Source: an uncultured bacterium
GTDB taxonomy: Bacteria; Desulfobacterota; Binatia; HRBIN30
NCBI GenBank assembly: GCA_937975525.1
Contig: CALJUJ010000753.1
Coordinates: forward strand, 1 to 23,094
Length of the DNA stretch: 23,094 bases
Direction of reading: 5' to 3'
The notes beneath the pieces are model-generated. The model was not told the DNA's origin and made no database searches. It worked only from the letters and a program-made list of their open reading frames with translations. The position numbers and the translations under genes were made by a program. Each line of letters begins with the position of its first letter. The first letter of the stretch is position 1. Below, one piece after another: positions 14,520-22,074 of this stretch.

Positions 14520-15073
14520 TACGGGCCTCCACAAACGTCCTGAGTTTCACCATTGACCGTGGCGCGAACGACGCCCGCCGTGGTCAGCGTGCCTGCCAGC
14601 GCGACGAGCATCTCGCTCGAGCGCTTGATCGAGGTCTGGACCGAGAGGCTCAGCACGTAGCGAGCGCCACTCTCGATCTCCTCGCCCGGGTCGACGAAGC
14701 CACCCGTGGCCGACCATCCGACAAGGGGCTGAGCGCGTCCCTCGAGCGACTCGACCATCACGGCGAACACGATACGCGCCAGCTCGCGCACGAGCCCGCG
14801 GTGGTCGTGCTCGGTCGCTCCGCTCCGCTCGTCGCGGCCCTCGATGAGGACCTGAAGCGCGATGTTGCAATGACCCACGCTCGGTGTCGTGCTCGAGCGC
14901 TGGGTCGGAGGCGGGCCGTAGGAGTCCTGGCCGAACTCCTCGAACTGCACGCGGTTGCCGTCGACGAGGTAGCGAGAAAAGCGCTCCTTGCCGTAGTAGA
15001 CCGACACGGGGAGCGATGCCATGCTCGCGGCGACGGCGCGCACGATCTCAAGCACGGTCTGGTCGCCGATCAC
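14519..15073 (-). CDS. Tail terminator / connector-like protein (184 aa)
   Basis: The start is GTG 15073, overlapping the stop of the upstream gene (GTGA). The longer frame up to 15130 is an Arg-rich extension inside that gene. The product has an N-terminal helix (about 5-20), several strands (about 80-92), a mid helix (H-R-G-L-V-R-E-L-A at about 99-107), and further strands towards the end. It occupies the Mu gp37-like place immediately before the sheath. This is where tail-terminator or tail-completion proteins, which stop tube growth and join the tail to the head, are encoded. Confidence 0.7.
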   Translation of the reverse strand: MIGDQTVLEIVRAVAASMASLPVSVYYGKERFSRYLVDGNRVQFEEFGQDSYGPPPTQRSSTTPSVGHCNIALQVLIEGRDERSGATEHDHRGLVRELARIVFAVMVESLEGRAQPLVGWSATGGFVDPGEEIESGARYVLSLSVQTSIKRSSEMLVALAGTLTTAGVVRATVNGETQDVCGGP

Positions 15074-15468
15074 AGCCGCACCGCCTTGTCTAGCTCCTCG
15101 CGCGCGATGCGCCGAAGCTCGGACGCCCACTCAGCGGGGAGAGCCCCGCGTCGCGGGAGAATGCCGTGCTTGAGCTGGTAGCGCGCGTACTTGACCGACG
15201 CGACCGAGGCCCGAATCGTGGTCCCCGTCGCGGTGAAATTCACGGCCTGGCTGCGCATGCGCCCGCTCTCGTGCAGGTCGAGCGGCTGACCGCTCGAGCC
15301 CTGGCCGAAGGGTGCGCCGTAGACGCTGCTCTGAGAGTCGAAGGCCGCGCGGGCGAGGTCCGAGAATCGGTCCGCGACACGCTCAGCGATCTTCGCGTTC
15401 GTCGCAGGCAGCGCGGCGATGCGCGCGCGCAGGTCCGCGAGCTCGTCGAAGGATGAAACTTGCCTCAC
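15070..15468 (-). CDS. Neck / virion morphogenesis-like protein (132 aa)
   Basis: It starts at ATG 15468, overlapping the previous gene's last bases. An N-terminal helical part (about 6-45) contains the charged helix A-K-I-A-E-R-V-A-D-R-F. A segment with L-H-E-S-G-R-M-R-S (about 64-72) follows. Then come strands ending in S-V-K-Y-A-R-Y-Q-L-K-H-G and a basic region. This Y-A-x-Y-x-x-H-G pattern is typical of HK97 gp10-like and phage virion-morphogenesis (gpG/tail-completion) proteins. The likely role is in the neck that joins the head to the tail. Confidence 0.7.
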   Translation of the reverse strand: MRQVSSFDELADLRARIAALPATNAKIAERVADRFSDLARAAFDSQSSVYGAPFGQGSSGQPLDLHESGRMRSQAVNFTATGTTIRASVASVKYARYQLKHGILPRRGALPAEWASELRRIAREELDKAVRL

Positions 15469-16109
15469 GGGATCACCACCGATCCGCGGGCCGTCGCCGA
15501 GGGAGTGCGACCGACCGCGAGGTTCGACGGCGTAGCCGCTGCGGTGTCACGCAGCGTAGCGCCCTTGCCCCAGCGCAGGGCCTTCGAGACGACCTCGTCC
15601 TTCAGCTCTCGGATCCCGTCAGCCTGCTTGCCTCGCCCGAGGGCGATGGCCGCAGACCACGCCGTCATGACCGCGACGTAGTGCGTCGCGAGCGCAGGGT
15701 AGGGCTCGGCAAACGGCACGCGGTGCGCGACAGCCATCGCATCGAAGTCGCGCGAGTAGGCCTCGAGCAGCATGTCGAGCATGCGCCCGAGCGGCACGAT
15801 GAGGCGCATCCCGGAGCCAGCCGTCTCGAGGTCGATTGCCGCACCGTCCTCGGTGGCAGCGACCTCGAGCAGCGACTCGGACCCGACGACCGGGATCGCG
15901 TAGTAGACCTCCGACGCCACCAGGGGCGACGCGAGATCGCCCCCAGCGTCGGAGGCGAACATGATCGGCGTATTGAGGGCGCAGGCATGGCCCTCGACCT
16001 CGACCCGATTCGTGACCGTGTCGACGGCCGCCACGACGCGCGCGGGTGCACTCAGGCTGCCCGCAGGGGCCGCCCGGTACACGTCCGCGTGCGTAGCGTA
16101 GACCGTCAT
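15465..16109 (-). CDS. Head-tail connector, Mu gp36-like with inserted beta domain (214 aa)
   Basis: The ends of the protein fit a Mu gp36-like (DUF1320-type) head-tail connector. It starts M-T-V-Y-A-T-H-A-D-V, then has a helical C-terminal body at about 108-205 (L-D-M-L-L-E-A-Y and A-L-A-T-H-Y-V-A). Between them, residues about 24-106 look like an independent beta module with V-N-R-V-E-V-E-G-H and Y-Y-A-I-P patterns, a type of domain seen in other phage structural proteins. It starts at ATG 16109 with GGAG about 8 bases upstream, right after the capsid gene. Confidence 0.75.
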   Translation of the reverse strand: MTVYATHADVYRAAPAGSLSAPARVVAAVDTVTNRVEVEGHACALNTPIMFASDAGGDLASPLVASEVYYAIPVVGSESLLEVAATEDGAAIDLETAGSGMRLIVPLGRMLDMLLEAYSRDFDAMAVAHRVPFAEPYPALATHYVAVMTAWSAAIALGRGKQADGIRELKDEVVSKALRWGKGATLRDTAAATPSNLAVGRTPSATARGSVVIP

Positions 16110-16112
16110 CGA

Positions 16113-17063
16113 TCAGGCTCCGCGCACCAGGCGGATCGCGTGGGGGAAGACGAGCCCGAATCCGTAGAAGATGTGGCTCATCGCCTTCAGCTTCTTGGTG
16201 GTCTTGAAGTGGTCGCTGCTCTCGTCGAGGAACGAAAGCGCCATCTCGGGCGCCGCGTAGCGCATGCTCACCATCGGCGGGAGCAGCCCCATCAGCTTCG
16301 AGTCGACGAGATACCAGTCGTTCGCGTCCGAGGCATCGGTGAGCTCACGCGGGGTGAGCTTGCCGAGGTAGGGGTTCGTGATCGTGGTCGTGCCGTCGCT
16401 GATGAAGTTCTGGTTCAGGAGGTTGCTGACCGCCTGGAACTTCTGCGGTGGCAGCCAGATCTCGTCGGGCTGCACGCCGAGCCGGTCACCATTGGCGTCG
16501 CGTACGTCCTTCATGCTCGTGATCTCGGCCGTGATGTTCGCGATCACCGCCGGGTCGAGAGCCGAAGACTGGTAGTTCGAGAAGGTCGTCGAATTGGCCT
16601 TTCTGTTCGCGCGATGGCTCGCCGAGAAGAACGCGACGTTGTCCCACGGAGACGTGACCGACGTGCCCAGCTCGAGCAGCGCCGTCAGCTCCTTGCTGAC
16701 GTGCCGACGCTCAGCCATCACGAATAGGCTCGCCTGCTGATTCCACTGACGATAGGCGAACGAGTTGGTCTTGAGATCGAGCCACGAAGCCTCGTAGCCC
16801 GCGTCGAACTCCACGACGCTGACATCGAAGGAGTCGGACTCCATCGTCTCGGCGCGCCCGGTGACCTCCTTGGTCTCACGGTACTTGGTCGAGACGAACG
16901 AGAGCGGGAAAGTCGTGCGCGGCGAGTCCGTGTCGAACACGAACTGCTGCGCCCAGTCGCCCGGATCGGCCGCCATGACAGCGCCGAGGTAGCGCTCGTC
17001 GAAGGAGCGAATCGCTTCCTCGGTCGAGCTGGGAAGCATGTCTTTGGTGAACAGGCTGGCCAT
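16113..17063 (-). CDS. Major capsid protein, Mu gpT-like (316 aa)
   Basis: This protein fits the Mu T-like major head family in length (about 300 aa) and in pattern. The N-terminal arm (M-A-S-L-F-T-K-D-M-L) and the segment F-F-S-A-S-H-R-A-N at about 145-153 match a conserved T-like feature. The region P-D-E-I-W-L-P-P-Q (about 199-207) and N-D-W-Y-L-V-D at about 248-254 are also typical. Expected fold: HK97-type. It has a good Shine-Dalgarno (AAGGGA) and follows the decoration-like gene. It should be the most abundant virion protein. Confidence 0.9.
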   Translation of the reverse strand: MASLFTKDMLPSSTEEAIRSFDERYLGAVMAADPGDWAQQFVFDTDSPRTTFPLSFVSTKYRETKEVTGRAETMESDSFDVSVVEFDAGYEASWLDLKTNSFAYRQWNQQASLFVMAERRHVSKELTALLELGTSVTSPWDNVAFFSASHRANRKANSTTFSNYQSSALDPAVIANITAEITSMKDVRDANGDRLGVQPDEIWLPPQKFQAVSNLLNQNFISDGTTTITNPYLGKLTPRELTDASDANDWYLVDSKLMGLLPPMVSMRYAAPEMALSFLDESSDHFKTTKKLKAMSHIFYGFGLVFPHAIRLVRGA

Positions 17064-17076
17064 GTCGAGATCCCTT

Positions 17077-17601
17077 TCAGCCGAAGATGGCGACGATGTT
17101 GTCGCGGAGCGCGTCAGCCGAAGCCGGCGTATCCGTCAGGGTGGTGAGCTTGCGGACGATCTCCGCGAGCGCCGGGTTGACGAGGACGCGGACCTTCCCG
17201 TCGTCCTCCATGCCGTAGAAGAAGCCCACCGGCTGACGGGCGACGCTGTTGCTGTTGTCGGCGACCGTGTGATCGTCGCTCGCGTAGACGAGCGCCCCGA
17301 TGAGCGAAGCCTCGGAGAAGGCGTCGCCGCCTGCGCCGTTGTCGAAGGCGAAGATCCGGTTCGTCTCGACTCGCACCCGCGTCGCGCCATCGGCTCCAGC
17401 GCTGTTGAGCGAGTCGTGCTGGGCGACGCCGACCGCGATCCCAGAGGATGCGGTCGAGTAGGCGACGGCCATCCCCGTGCCCGTGAGTTGGGAGACGAGC
17501 GTGCCCTTGTAGATGTTCGAGCCGCCGTCGACCGGCAGATCGAACGCCGCCCCGGCGGTGCCGAAGGACGAAATGATGAGGCTTTCGGTTGCGTTCGCCA
17601 T
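17077..17601 (-). CDS. Head decoration / cement-like protein (174 aa)
   Basis: The product is rich in Ala, Gly, Thr and Ser and almost entirely beta until a C-terminal helix (about 150-170). It contains patterns such as I-Y-K-G-T-L-V-S and G-I-A-V-G-V-A-Q-H-D-S. I associate these with decoration or cement proteins of the DUF2190 type, which bind the outside of HK97-fold capsids. It lies between the protease/scaffold gene and the major capsid gene. An AAGGAA Shine-Dalgarno is present upstream of ATG 17601. The precise family was not checked. Confidence 0.65.
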   Translation of the reverse strand: MANATESLIISSFGTAGAAFDLPVDGGSNIYKGTLVSQLTGTGMAVAYSTASSGIAVGVAQHDSLNSAGADGATRVRVETNRIFAFDNGAGGDAFSEASLIGALVYASDDHTVADNSNSVARQPVGFFYGMEDDGKVRVLVNPALAEIVRKLTTLTDTPASADALRDNIVAIFG

Positions 17602-17604
17602 GGC

Positions 17605-18366
17605 TCAGATTTCCTTCCCTGCGCGAAGCGCATCGCGCCGCGCCTTGGTCGCCGCGTACTCCTTGGGGTCGAGCTTCATCTCGGCGCACATGGCGAGCTC
17701 GCGTGCGCTCAGGACCGAGCCCGGCTCGTTGCTGGCCGGAACCAGCGGAGCGCGGGTGCCGTTCAGCGCCTCGAAGTCCTTCGCCCGCGCCTCGAGCGCC
17801 TCGAGGGACATCGCCTCGAGATGCTTGGCCGGGAGGGTCTTCGCGTCGTCGCGCCACGCCGTCGCCGGCGTCTCAGCACGACACGCCACCAGGCGCGCGG
17901 TCAGCGCGCGGCGCTTGGTGTCCTCGAGCGCCTTGCGGTCGCGCTCGACCGCGGCGAGCTTCTCGCGGTGCTCGAGGGCGAGCTGCTTCCAGCTCGCGAG
18001 CGTGACGATCGCGTCGTCGTCCGAGGACGCATCGAGCATCTTGCGGATCACCCTGTTAGCCGCGACGGCCTGCATCGTCTCGACCGTGTCGGTCGGCTCG
18101 GCAGCGGGCGGCTCTTCCTGCGCTGGGGCATCGAGCTTGCCGAGGATCTCGCCGAGCTTCGCCTTCAGCTCTGCGATGAATCCGGCCGGGTCGCTCGCGG
18201 GAGCAGCCTGCACGTCGAGGAACGCAGCGAGCTCGCCGATGTCCACGCCGGCGACTTCGCCGCCCTCGGTTCCACCCTCTTCGAGCGTCTTGATGGTGCT
18301 GCGCTGCGAGAGCGCGGCCAGGACCTTGCGCCCATTGGCCTTCAGAACGTTGATGCTCAGACTCAT
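17605..18366 (-). CDS. Internal scaffold protein, Mu Z-like (253 aa, in-frame start)
   Basis: An in-frame ATG at 18366 inside the protease gene is preceded by GGAGGAG at 18376-18370, the strongest Shine-Dalgarno I see in the head block. It starts just after the protease domain ends, at M-S-L-S-I-N-V-L-K. The product would be the C-terminal scaffold alone: an acidic linker (about 25-95 of this form), then a coiled coil and a charged tail. Phage Mu makes its Z scaffold from the 3' part of gene I in the same way. The expected role is to guide capsid assembly and then be removed by the protease. Confidence 0.8.
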   Translation of the reverse strand: MSLSINVLKANGRKVLAALSQRSTIKTLEEGGTEGGEVAGVDIGELAAFLDVQAAPASDPAGFIAELKAKLGEILGKLDAPAQEEPPAAEPTDTVETMQAVAANRVIRKMLDASSDDDAIVTLASWKQLALEHREKLAAVERDRKALEDTKRRALTARLVACRAETPATAWRDDAKTLPAKHLEAMSLEALEARAKDFEALNGTRAPLVPASNEPGSVLSARELAMCAEMKLDPKEYAATKARRDALRAGKEI

Positions 18367-18879
18367 CGTCTCCTCCGTCGTTTTCCGACTTGCGGCGACG
18401 AGAGGCGCCGCGTGATCTGTCCCGGGGTTCGCTACGATCGCGATGTTGTTGACCTCGACGAGGCGCGACTCAGAATCGAGCCAGAAGGCCGGCGACACGT
18501 AGCGCTGCGCCTTGCGCCGCAGGCGGTCTGCGCCGTCGTCGGTCCACTTCACGTCGACCGCCCACAGCTCGCCGTCGATGACCGCGAGTCGGCACCAGCC
18601 GCGCGCGTCCGGGTCGTAGCTCTGCGACTTGGAGTCTAGCGAGAGATGATTGAGGTCGATCATCATGTCGACCCCACGCTTCTCGAAAGCGGCCATCACC
18701 TGCGCGGCGGCCTGCTCATCGAAGAGCACGTCGTAGCCGTTGGCCGTGGTGTTCAAGCCTGCGCGGAAGATCCGGAACGACGTCGGGAGCTCATCGCCGA
18801 TCGCCTCGAGCGTGAGCGCGTGCCCCCGCATCAGCGTCTTGGTCTTGGTGAGTGCTACCGGCTTTCGGCGTCGTCTCAA
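17605..18879 (-). CDS. Head maturation protease with scaffold domain, Mu I-like (424 aa)
   Basis: The N-terminal domain (about 17-160) is the Mu I-like prohead protease. D-L-N-H is at 75-78, G-W at 94-95 and Y-V-S-P at 127-130, with the His and Ser as plausible catalytic residues. The C-terminal part (about 172-424) is rich in Glu, Ala and Lys, with a coiled coil at about 296-325, as expected for a scaffold. I favour the TTG at 18879, which has GAGG close upstream; an ATG at 18831 is an alternative without a clear ribosome site. A second in-frame start at 18366 produces the scaffold alone, as in Mu I/Z. Confidence 0.88.
   Translation of the reverse strand: MRRRRKPVALTKTKTLMRGHALTLEAIGDELPTSFRIFRAGLNTTANGYDVLFDEQAAAQVMAAFEKRGVDMMIDLNHLSLDSKSQSYDPDARGWCRLAVIDGELWAVDVKWTDDGADRLRRKAQRYVSPAFWLDSESRLVEVNNIAIVANPGTDHAAPLVAASRKTTEETMSLSINVLKANGRKVLAALSQRSTIKTLEEGGTEGGEVAGVDIGELAAFLDVQAAPASDPAGFIAELKAKLGEILGKLDAPAQEEPPAAEPTDTVETMQAVAANRVIRKMLDASSDDDAIVTLASWKQLALEHREKLAAVERDRKALEDTKRRALTARLVACRAETPATAWRDDAKTLPAKHLEAMSLEALEARAKDFEALNGTRAPLVPASNEPGSVLSARELAMCAEMKLDPKEYAATKARRDALRAGKEI
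18370..18376 (-). promoter_or_regulatory. Strong internal Shine-Dalgarno before the scaffold start
   Basis: GGAGGAG on the minus strand lies 3-5 bases before the in-frame ATG at 18366. The strength of the site, and its position exactly at the boundary between protease and scaffold domains, support a second translation start. Confidence 0.75.
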
Positions 18880-19017
18880 TGGACCTCGCCTACCAGGGAC
18901 TTACCGCGCCGTATTGGCGTTGCCCTGGTGGCTTTACGAGCATGACCTCGAGCAGTGGCGTCAAGCAAGCGTCGTCGACCATTGCTTGACAGCGTCTGCC
19001 CGGACCAAAGTTGACAG
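18880..19017. promoter_or_regulatory. Divergent intergenic region between protease and inverted portal
   Basis: This is the only long gap inside the head block, and both neighbouring genes read away from it, so it should hold promoters for both directions. A 9-bp inverted repeat (18960-18990) and two TTGACAG copies at 18986-18992 and 19011-19017 are present. The TTGACA boxes match a -35 consensus on the plus strand, but I see no convincing -10 at the right distance. No open frame of its own is seen in the gap. Confidence 0.55.
18960..18990. repeat. 9-bp inverted repeat (possible operator)
   Basis: GTCAAGCAA (18960-18968) and TTGCTTGAC (18982-18990) form a perfect 9-bp inverted repeat around a 13-bp spacer. 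It has no following T-run, so it is not a standard terminator. Lying in a divergent promoter region, it fits a dimeric regulator's binding site. Confidence 0.55.
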
Positions 19018-20529
19018 GTGCCCAGAGCCAAAAAACCGCGAAAAGCTCCGGAGTCGCCCCGGCTCCCGTCGTCCTTCGACCACGCAGCTCTGAGGCGCCT
19101 TCCCGCCCGAAGCCACACGCGAACGACGTCGCTCGGTTCGTGGACGCGAGACTCCATCGCGTCGGCCGTGTCGATGCTGGTCGAGGGCCGCTTTCGCGAG
19201 GCCGTCAGGCTGCAACGCTCGATCCTGAAAGAGCCTGCCATCTACGCGGCGAGCGAGAACCGGCTCGCTCCTCACCGCGGTCTGCCGCGTGACGTGAAGG
19301 CCCCGCCGGGCGCGTCTCTCACGGGCACCGCAGCGAGCGTGCTCGAAGAGGCGCGCCTGAACTTCGCGGCGCCGACGTCGACGGCGCTGACGCCTCAGGT
19401 GATGAGCGACGACTTCGAGCGCCTCGCCTTCTTCGGGATCTTCGTCGATCAGATCGTGTGGGTCGCGCGCGAGGACGGCAGCCGCGAAGATCCGTACCTC
19501 ATCCCGTGGGACTTGGCCTCGACCGAGTGGTCGGCCAACGACCGGATGCTCATCGCACAAACTGACCAGGGCCGCATCCCGATCGAGCACGGCGACGGGC
19601 GCTGGCTCGTCGGGCAGAAGAACAGCGAGAGCCCGTGGCGAAGGGGTGCGCTCATCGCTCTGGCCACCCTGTGGCCGGACATGGCCCACGCGCGCCGGGA
19701 CCGCAGCCTGAACGCGCAGAGCCACGGCGACGACAAGTGGATCGGCAACCTGCCCGAGGGCGTGAGCCTCGAAGACCCCGAGGCCCAAGCCATGCTCGAC
19801 GAGATGGAGCGGCTCTACGACCTGCAGCGCGCCGCGCTCTTCTCGCATGGCGCCACGGTGCGCCGCGATCAGAGCACGTCGCAGAACTGGCAGATCTTCA
19901 AGGAACTTCTCGAGAGCGACGACAAGTGGGCGCAGAAGATCCTGCTCGGCCAGGACGGCACGATGACGAACACCGGCGGCAACTACGTCAAGGCGTGGGG
20001 GCTCTTCGGCGTCCGGAACGACATCATCGAAAGCGACCTGTCTGCGGTCGGCGTCGCCTACGCGACTGGGCTCGTGCGCTGCTGGTCGATCTTGAACTTC
20101 GGCAGGTGGGACCGCCTGGGCTACGCGTGGCTCATGCCCGACGCCGACGAGGACGCGCGGCGCGAGTCGATGTCGGCGCGCATGGACGCCTTCAATCGCG
20201 CCGTCAAGGAGGCGCGCGAAAACGGCTTCGTCGTCGACCAGGGCTTCGTCGAGAGCCTCGCCGAAGCCTACGGCGTCAAGGCTCCGACCCTCGCAGACAA
20301 GACGCCTACCGGTACTGAAATCTTCGCGTACGAACTCGAAGGCGGCACGGTCACGATCAACGAAGCGCGCGAGCGCAAGGGCCTGCCGCCCGTGCCGTGG
20401 GGAGAGACGACACTGCCCGAGCGGCAGGCGAAGATCGCATCAGAGCAGGCGCCCGCCGTAGCGCCCGCCCCGACTGACGCCGCCCCACCGACGCTCGCGA
20501 TCCACCGCCGACCGCTGCGCGGGGTCTGA
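19018..20529 (+). CDS. Portal protein, Mu gp29-like (DUF935 type), on the opposite strand (503 aa)
   Basis: This protein fits the DUF935 or Mu gp29 portal family by length and by patterns through the body. It has a Lys/Arg-rich N-terminus, R-D-S-I-A-S-A-V at about 44-51, then F-F-G-I-F-V-D-Q-I-V-W-V, a long C-terminal helical region, and D-E-D-A-R-R-E-S-M-S. The ring it forms at one capsid vertex is the DNA entry and exit channel and the docking site for terminase. It is the only plus-strand gene in the window. The start is GTG 19018, the first start after an in-frame TGA at 19012; no clear Shine-Dalgarno precedes it. Its last 90 bp overlap the large terminase gene tail-to-tail. Confidence 0.85.
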   Translation: MPRAKKPRKAPESPRLPSSFDHAALRRLPARSHTRTTSLGSWTRDSIASAVSMLVEGRFREAVRLQRSILKEPAIYAASENRLAPHRGLPRDVKAPPGASLTGTAASVLEEARLNFAAPTSTALTPQVMSDDFERLAFFGIFVDQIVWVAREDGSREDPYLIPWDLASTEWSANDRMLIAQTDQGRIPIEHGDGRWLVGQKNSESPWRRGALIALATLWPDMAHARRDRSLNAQSHGDDKWIGNLPEGVSLEDPEAQAMLDEMERLYDLQRAALFSHGATVRRDQSTSQNWQIFKELLESDDKWAQKILLGQDGTMTNTGGNYVKAWGLFGVRNDIIESDLSAVGVAYATGLVRCWSILNFGRWDRLGYAWLMPDADEDARRESMSARMDAFNRAVKEARENGFVVDQGFVESLAEAYGVKAPTLADKTPTGTEIFAYELEGGTVTINEARERKGLPPVPWGETTLPERQAKIASEQAPAVAPAPTDAAPPTLAIHRRPLRGV

Positions 20530-22074
20530 AGCGCGCAGGCGCTCGTTTGCCTCGCTGAGTCCGCGCATCTCGCGCGCCCCATCCGCCTTCGGCGGGCGGT
20601 CGAGCTGGAAGAGCTCGGTGATGCCGTGGACCATCGCGTCCATGCCGTTCGGCGAGTCGCCCGTCTCCGGGTCCCACTCGCTCAACTCGGTCTCGAGGCG
20701 CGTCAAGTGACCAACGAAGCGGACGCGCCCCTTCCTGAGCATCGTGCTTACAGGTTCGGCGCGCGTGAGCTTGTCACCGCGCTGGCGGCTCAGGATCTCG
20801 ACGATGCTGATCCGTCTGCCCGTCTTCCGGTGCACCATGTCGATCAGGGTCTTCGAGCCGGGGCGCGTCGTCGCTTCGTAGCCTCGGGCCGCGCCGGCCA
20901 CGCGGAGATTCTGCGCGACGGCGTCCGCGTAGCGGTCACGCTCGATCGCGAACACGCTCGCGCCCCACCTCTCGGCCATCTCGTAGGCCACGCGCCCCCA
21001 CTCGTCCCACGTGTGCCGAGCGGTCTCGTCGGCGAACACGAATGCCTCGCCCGTGTGGATGTCGCCCGTTCTTCCCGTAGCGACTAGCCCTGTCTCGTCG
21101 GCCTTCTTGTGCTGGCTGCCTCCGGGGTCGATCGCGATCGCCACGCGCGCGAAGTCGGGCAGCTCATCGTCGAGCCACCGATGCTGGTCGATGAGCCCCA
21201 GCGAGAAGAGCTCGCCCTCTTGATCGACGCCGAGACGGCCGCCTAGCTCCTCGTCGCCCTGGCGCGTCCCCCCGAGGCGGCGCGCTTCGGATCGAAACCA
21301 CGACTCGTCGACGTTGCCCCGGTTCTCCTCGCTCGCGGCGTGGATGACCTCGACGCCCTCTTCCATCACCAGGTCGCGCAAGAGCTTGAGGCGCTTGGGC
21401 GATGTGGTCAGCAGGATCTGCGGCGGCAGCTTGCCAACGCTCGAGCACGCGAGTCGCAGGTTCGAGAGCAGCCTCTCGGCGTACCGCCACTTGATCACCT
21501 CGTCGCCCCACACGCTGTCAGGGCCGGGACCGCGGTACTCGGGGACCTCGCCCGAGTGCAGCCGCAGCACGGCCCCGCCGCACTGCCGGAAGACGACGAC
21601 GCCCTCGTCCTCCTTGTAGTGGGGCGCCATCTCGGGCGGCAGAAGGTCGAGAACGCCCGAGCCATTCGCGACGCCGTCGGCGCGCCTCTTGTGGCCGCTC
21701 AGCATGAACTGCTTCACGTCGTCGTACGTCGGCCCCACGATGACGAGCTCGCGCGCGCCGCGCTCGATCCGATCGATGATCCACTCGGCGGCCGTCTGCG
21801 TCTTGCCCCATCGACGGCCACCGACGAGCAGGATGATCCGCGCCTGCAGCTCGAGGACTCGAAGTTGCTTCGGGCGCAACCAGGCATGCCGATCAAAGGC
21901 GAGCGCCCGGCAGCCCTGGGGCCCGATCTCGTCGAGCAGCTCGTCGAGGAGGCCCGGCTCGAGCCCCTCGAGGATGGCCAGCCGGTCGAGCAGAGCCGGA
22001 CCGTCGAGCGCGGCGCTCTCGGTCTCGATCTCCGACCAGCGCCGGACGTACTCCGCGATCGTGTAGTCGGTCAC
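20440..22074 (-). CDS. Large terminase subunit (544 aa)
   Basis: This is the ATPase and nuclease that packages DNA. The start is GTG 22074, overlapping the small-subunit stop (GTGA) with GGAG upstream; the frame extension to 22272 is rejected. Walker A is V-G-G-R-R-W-G-K-T at about 84-92. Walker B is S-V-W-G-D-E-V at about 187-193, with Asp191 and Glu192. The nuclease domain has Asp316 (A-I-D-P-G-G), an acidic pair near 378-380 (F-A-I-E-R-D) and Asp479 (G-M-D-A-M-V-H-G), a plausible metal-binding triad. The C-terminal 40 residues are Arg- and Gly-rich and overlap the portal gene in antisense. Confidence 0.93.
   Translation of the reverse strand: MTDYTIAEYVRRWSEIETESAALDGPALLDRLAILEGLEPGLLDELLDEIGPQGCRALAFDRHAWLRPKQLRVLELQARIILLVGGRRWGKTQTAAEWIIDRIERGARELVIVGPTYDDVKQFMLSGHKRRADGVANGSGVLDLLPPEMAPHYKEDEGVVVFRQCGGAVLRLHSGEVPEYRGPGPDSVWGDEVIKWRYAERLLSNLRLACSSVGKLPPQILLTTSPKRLKLLRDLVMEEGVEVIHAASEENRGNVDESWFRSEARRLGGTRQGDEELGGRLGVDQEGELFSLGLIDQHRWLDDELPDFARVAIAIDPGGSQHKKADETGLVATGRTGDIHTGEAFVFADETARHTWDEWGRVAYEMAERWGASVFAIERDRYADAVAQNLRVAGAARGYEATTRPGSKTLIDMVHRKTGRRISIVEILSRQRGDKLTRAEPVSTMLRKGRVRFVGHLTRLETELSEWDPETGDSPNGMDAMVHGITELFQLDRPPKADGAREMRGLSEANERLRASDPAQRSAVDRERRWGGVSRGGRYGGRLL

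Noticed and set aside
15312..16727. Long plus-strand open frame opposite connector and capsid genes
   Set aside because: It spans several real minus-strand genes and shows only Arg/His-rich antisense composition.
17038..18639. Long plus-strand open frame opposite protease/scaffold and decoration genes
   Set aside because: It covers three real genes in antisense, with no recognisable domain and no start signal.
18986..19017. A complete sigma-70 promoter for the portal using TTGACA
   Set aside because: The -35-like boxes are good, but no acceptable -10 is found 16-18 bases downstream of either, so I list only the region.
20583..20595. Short hairpin (5-bp stem, TTC loop) after the portal stop, considered as its terminator
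   Set aside because: It has no T-run after it and lies within coding sequence of the large terminase; the pairing is explained by GC-rich codons.
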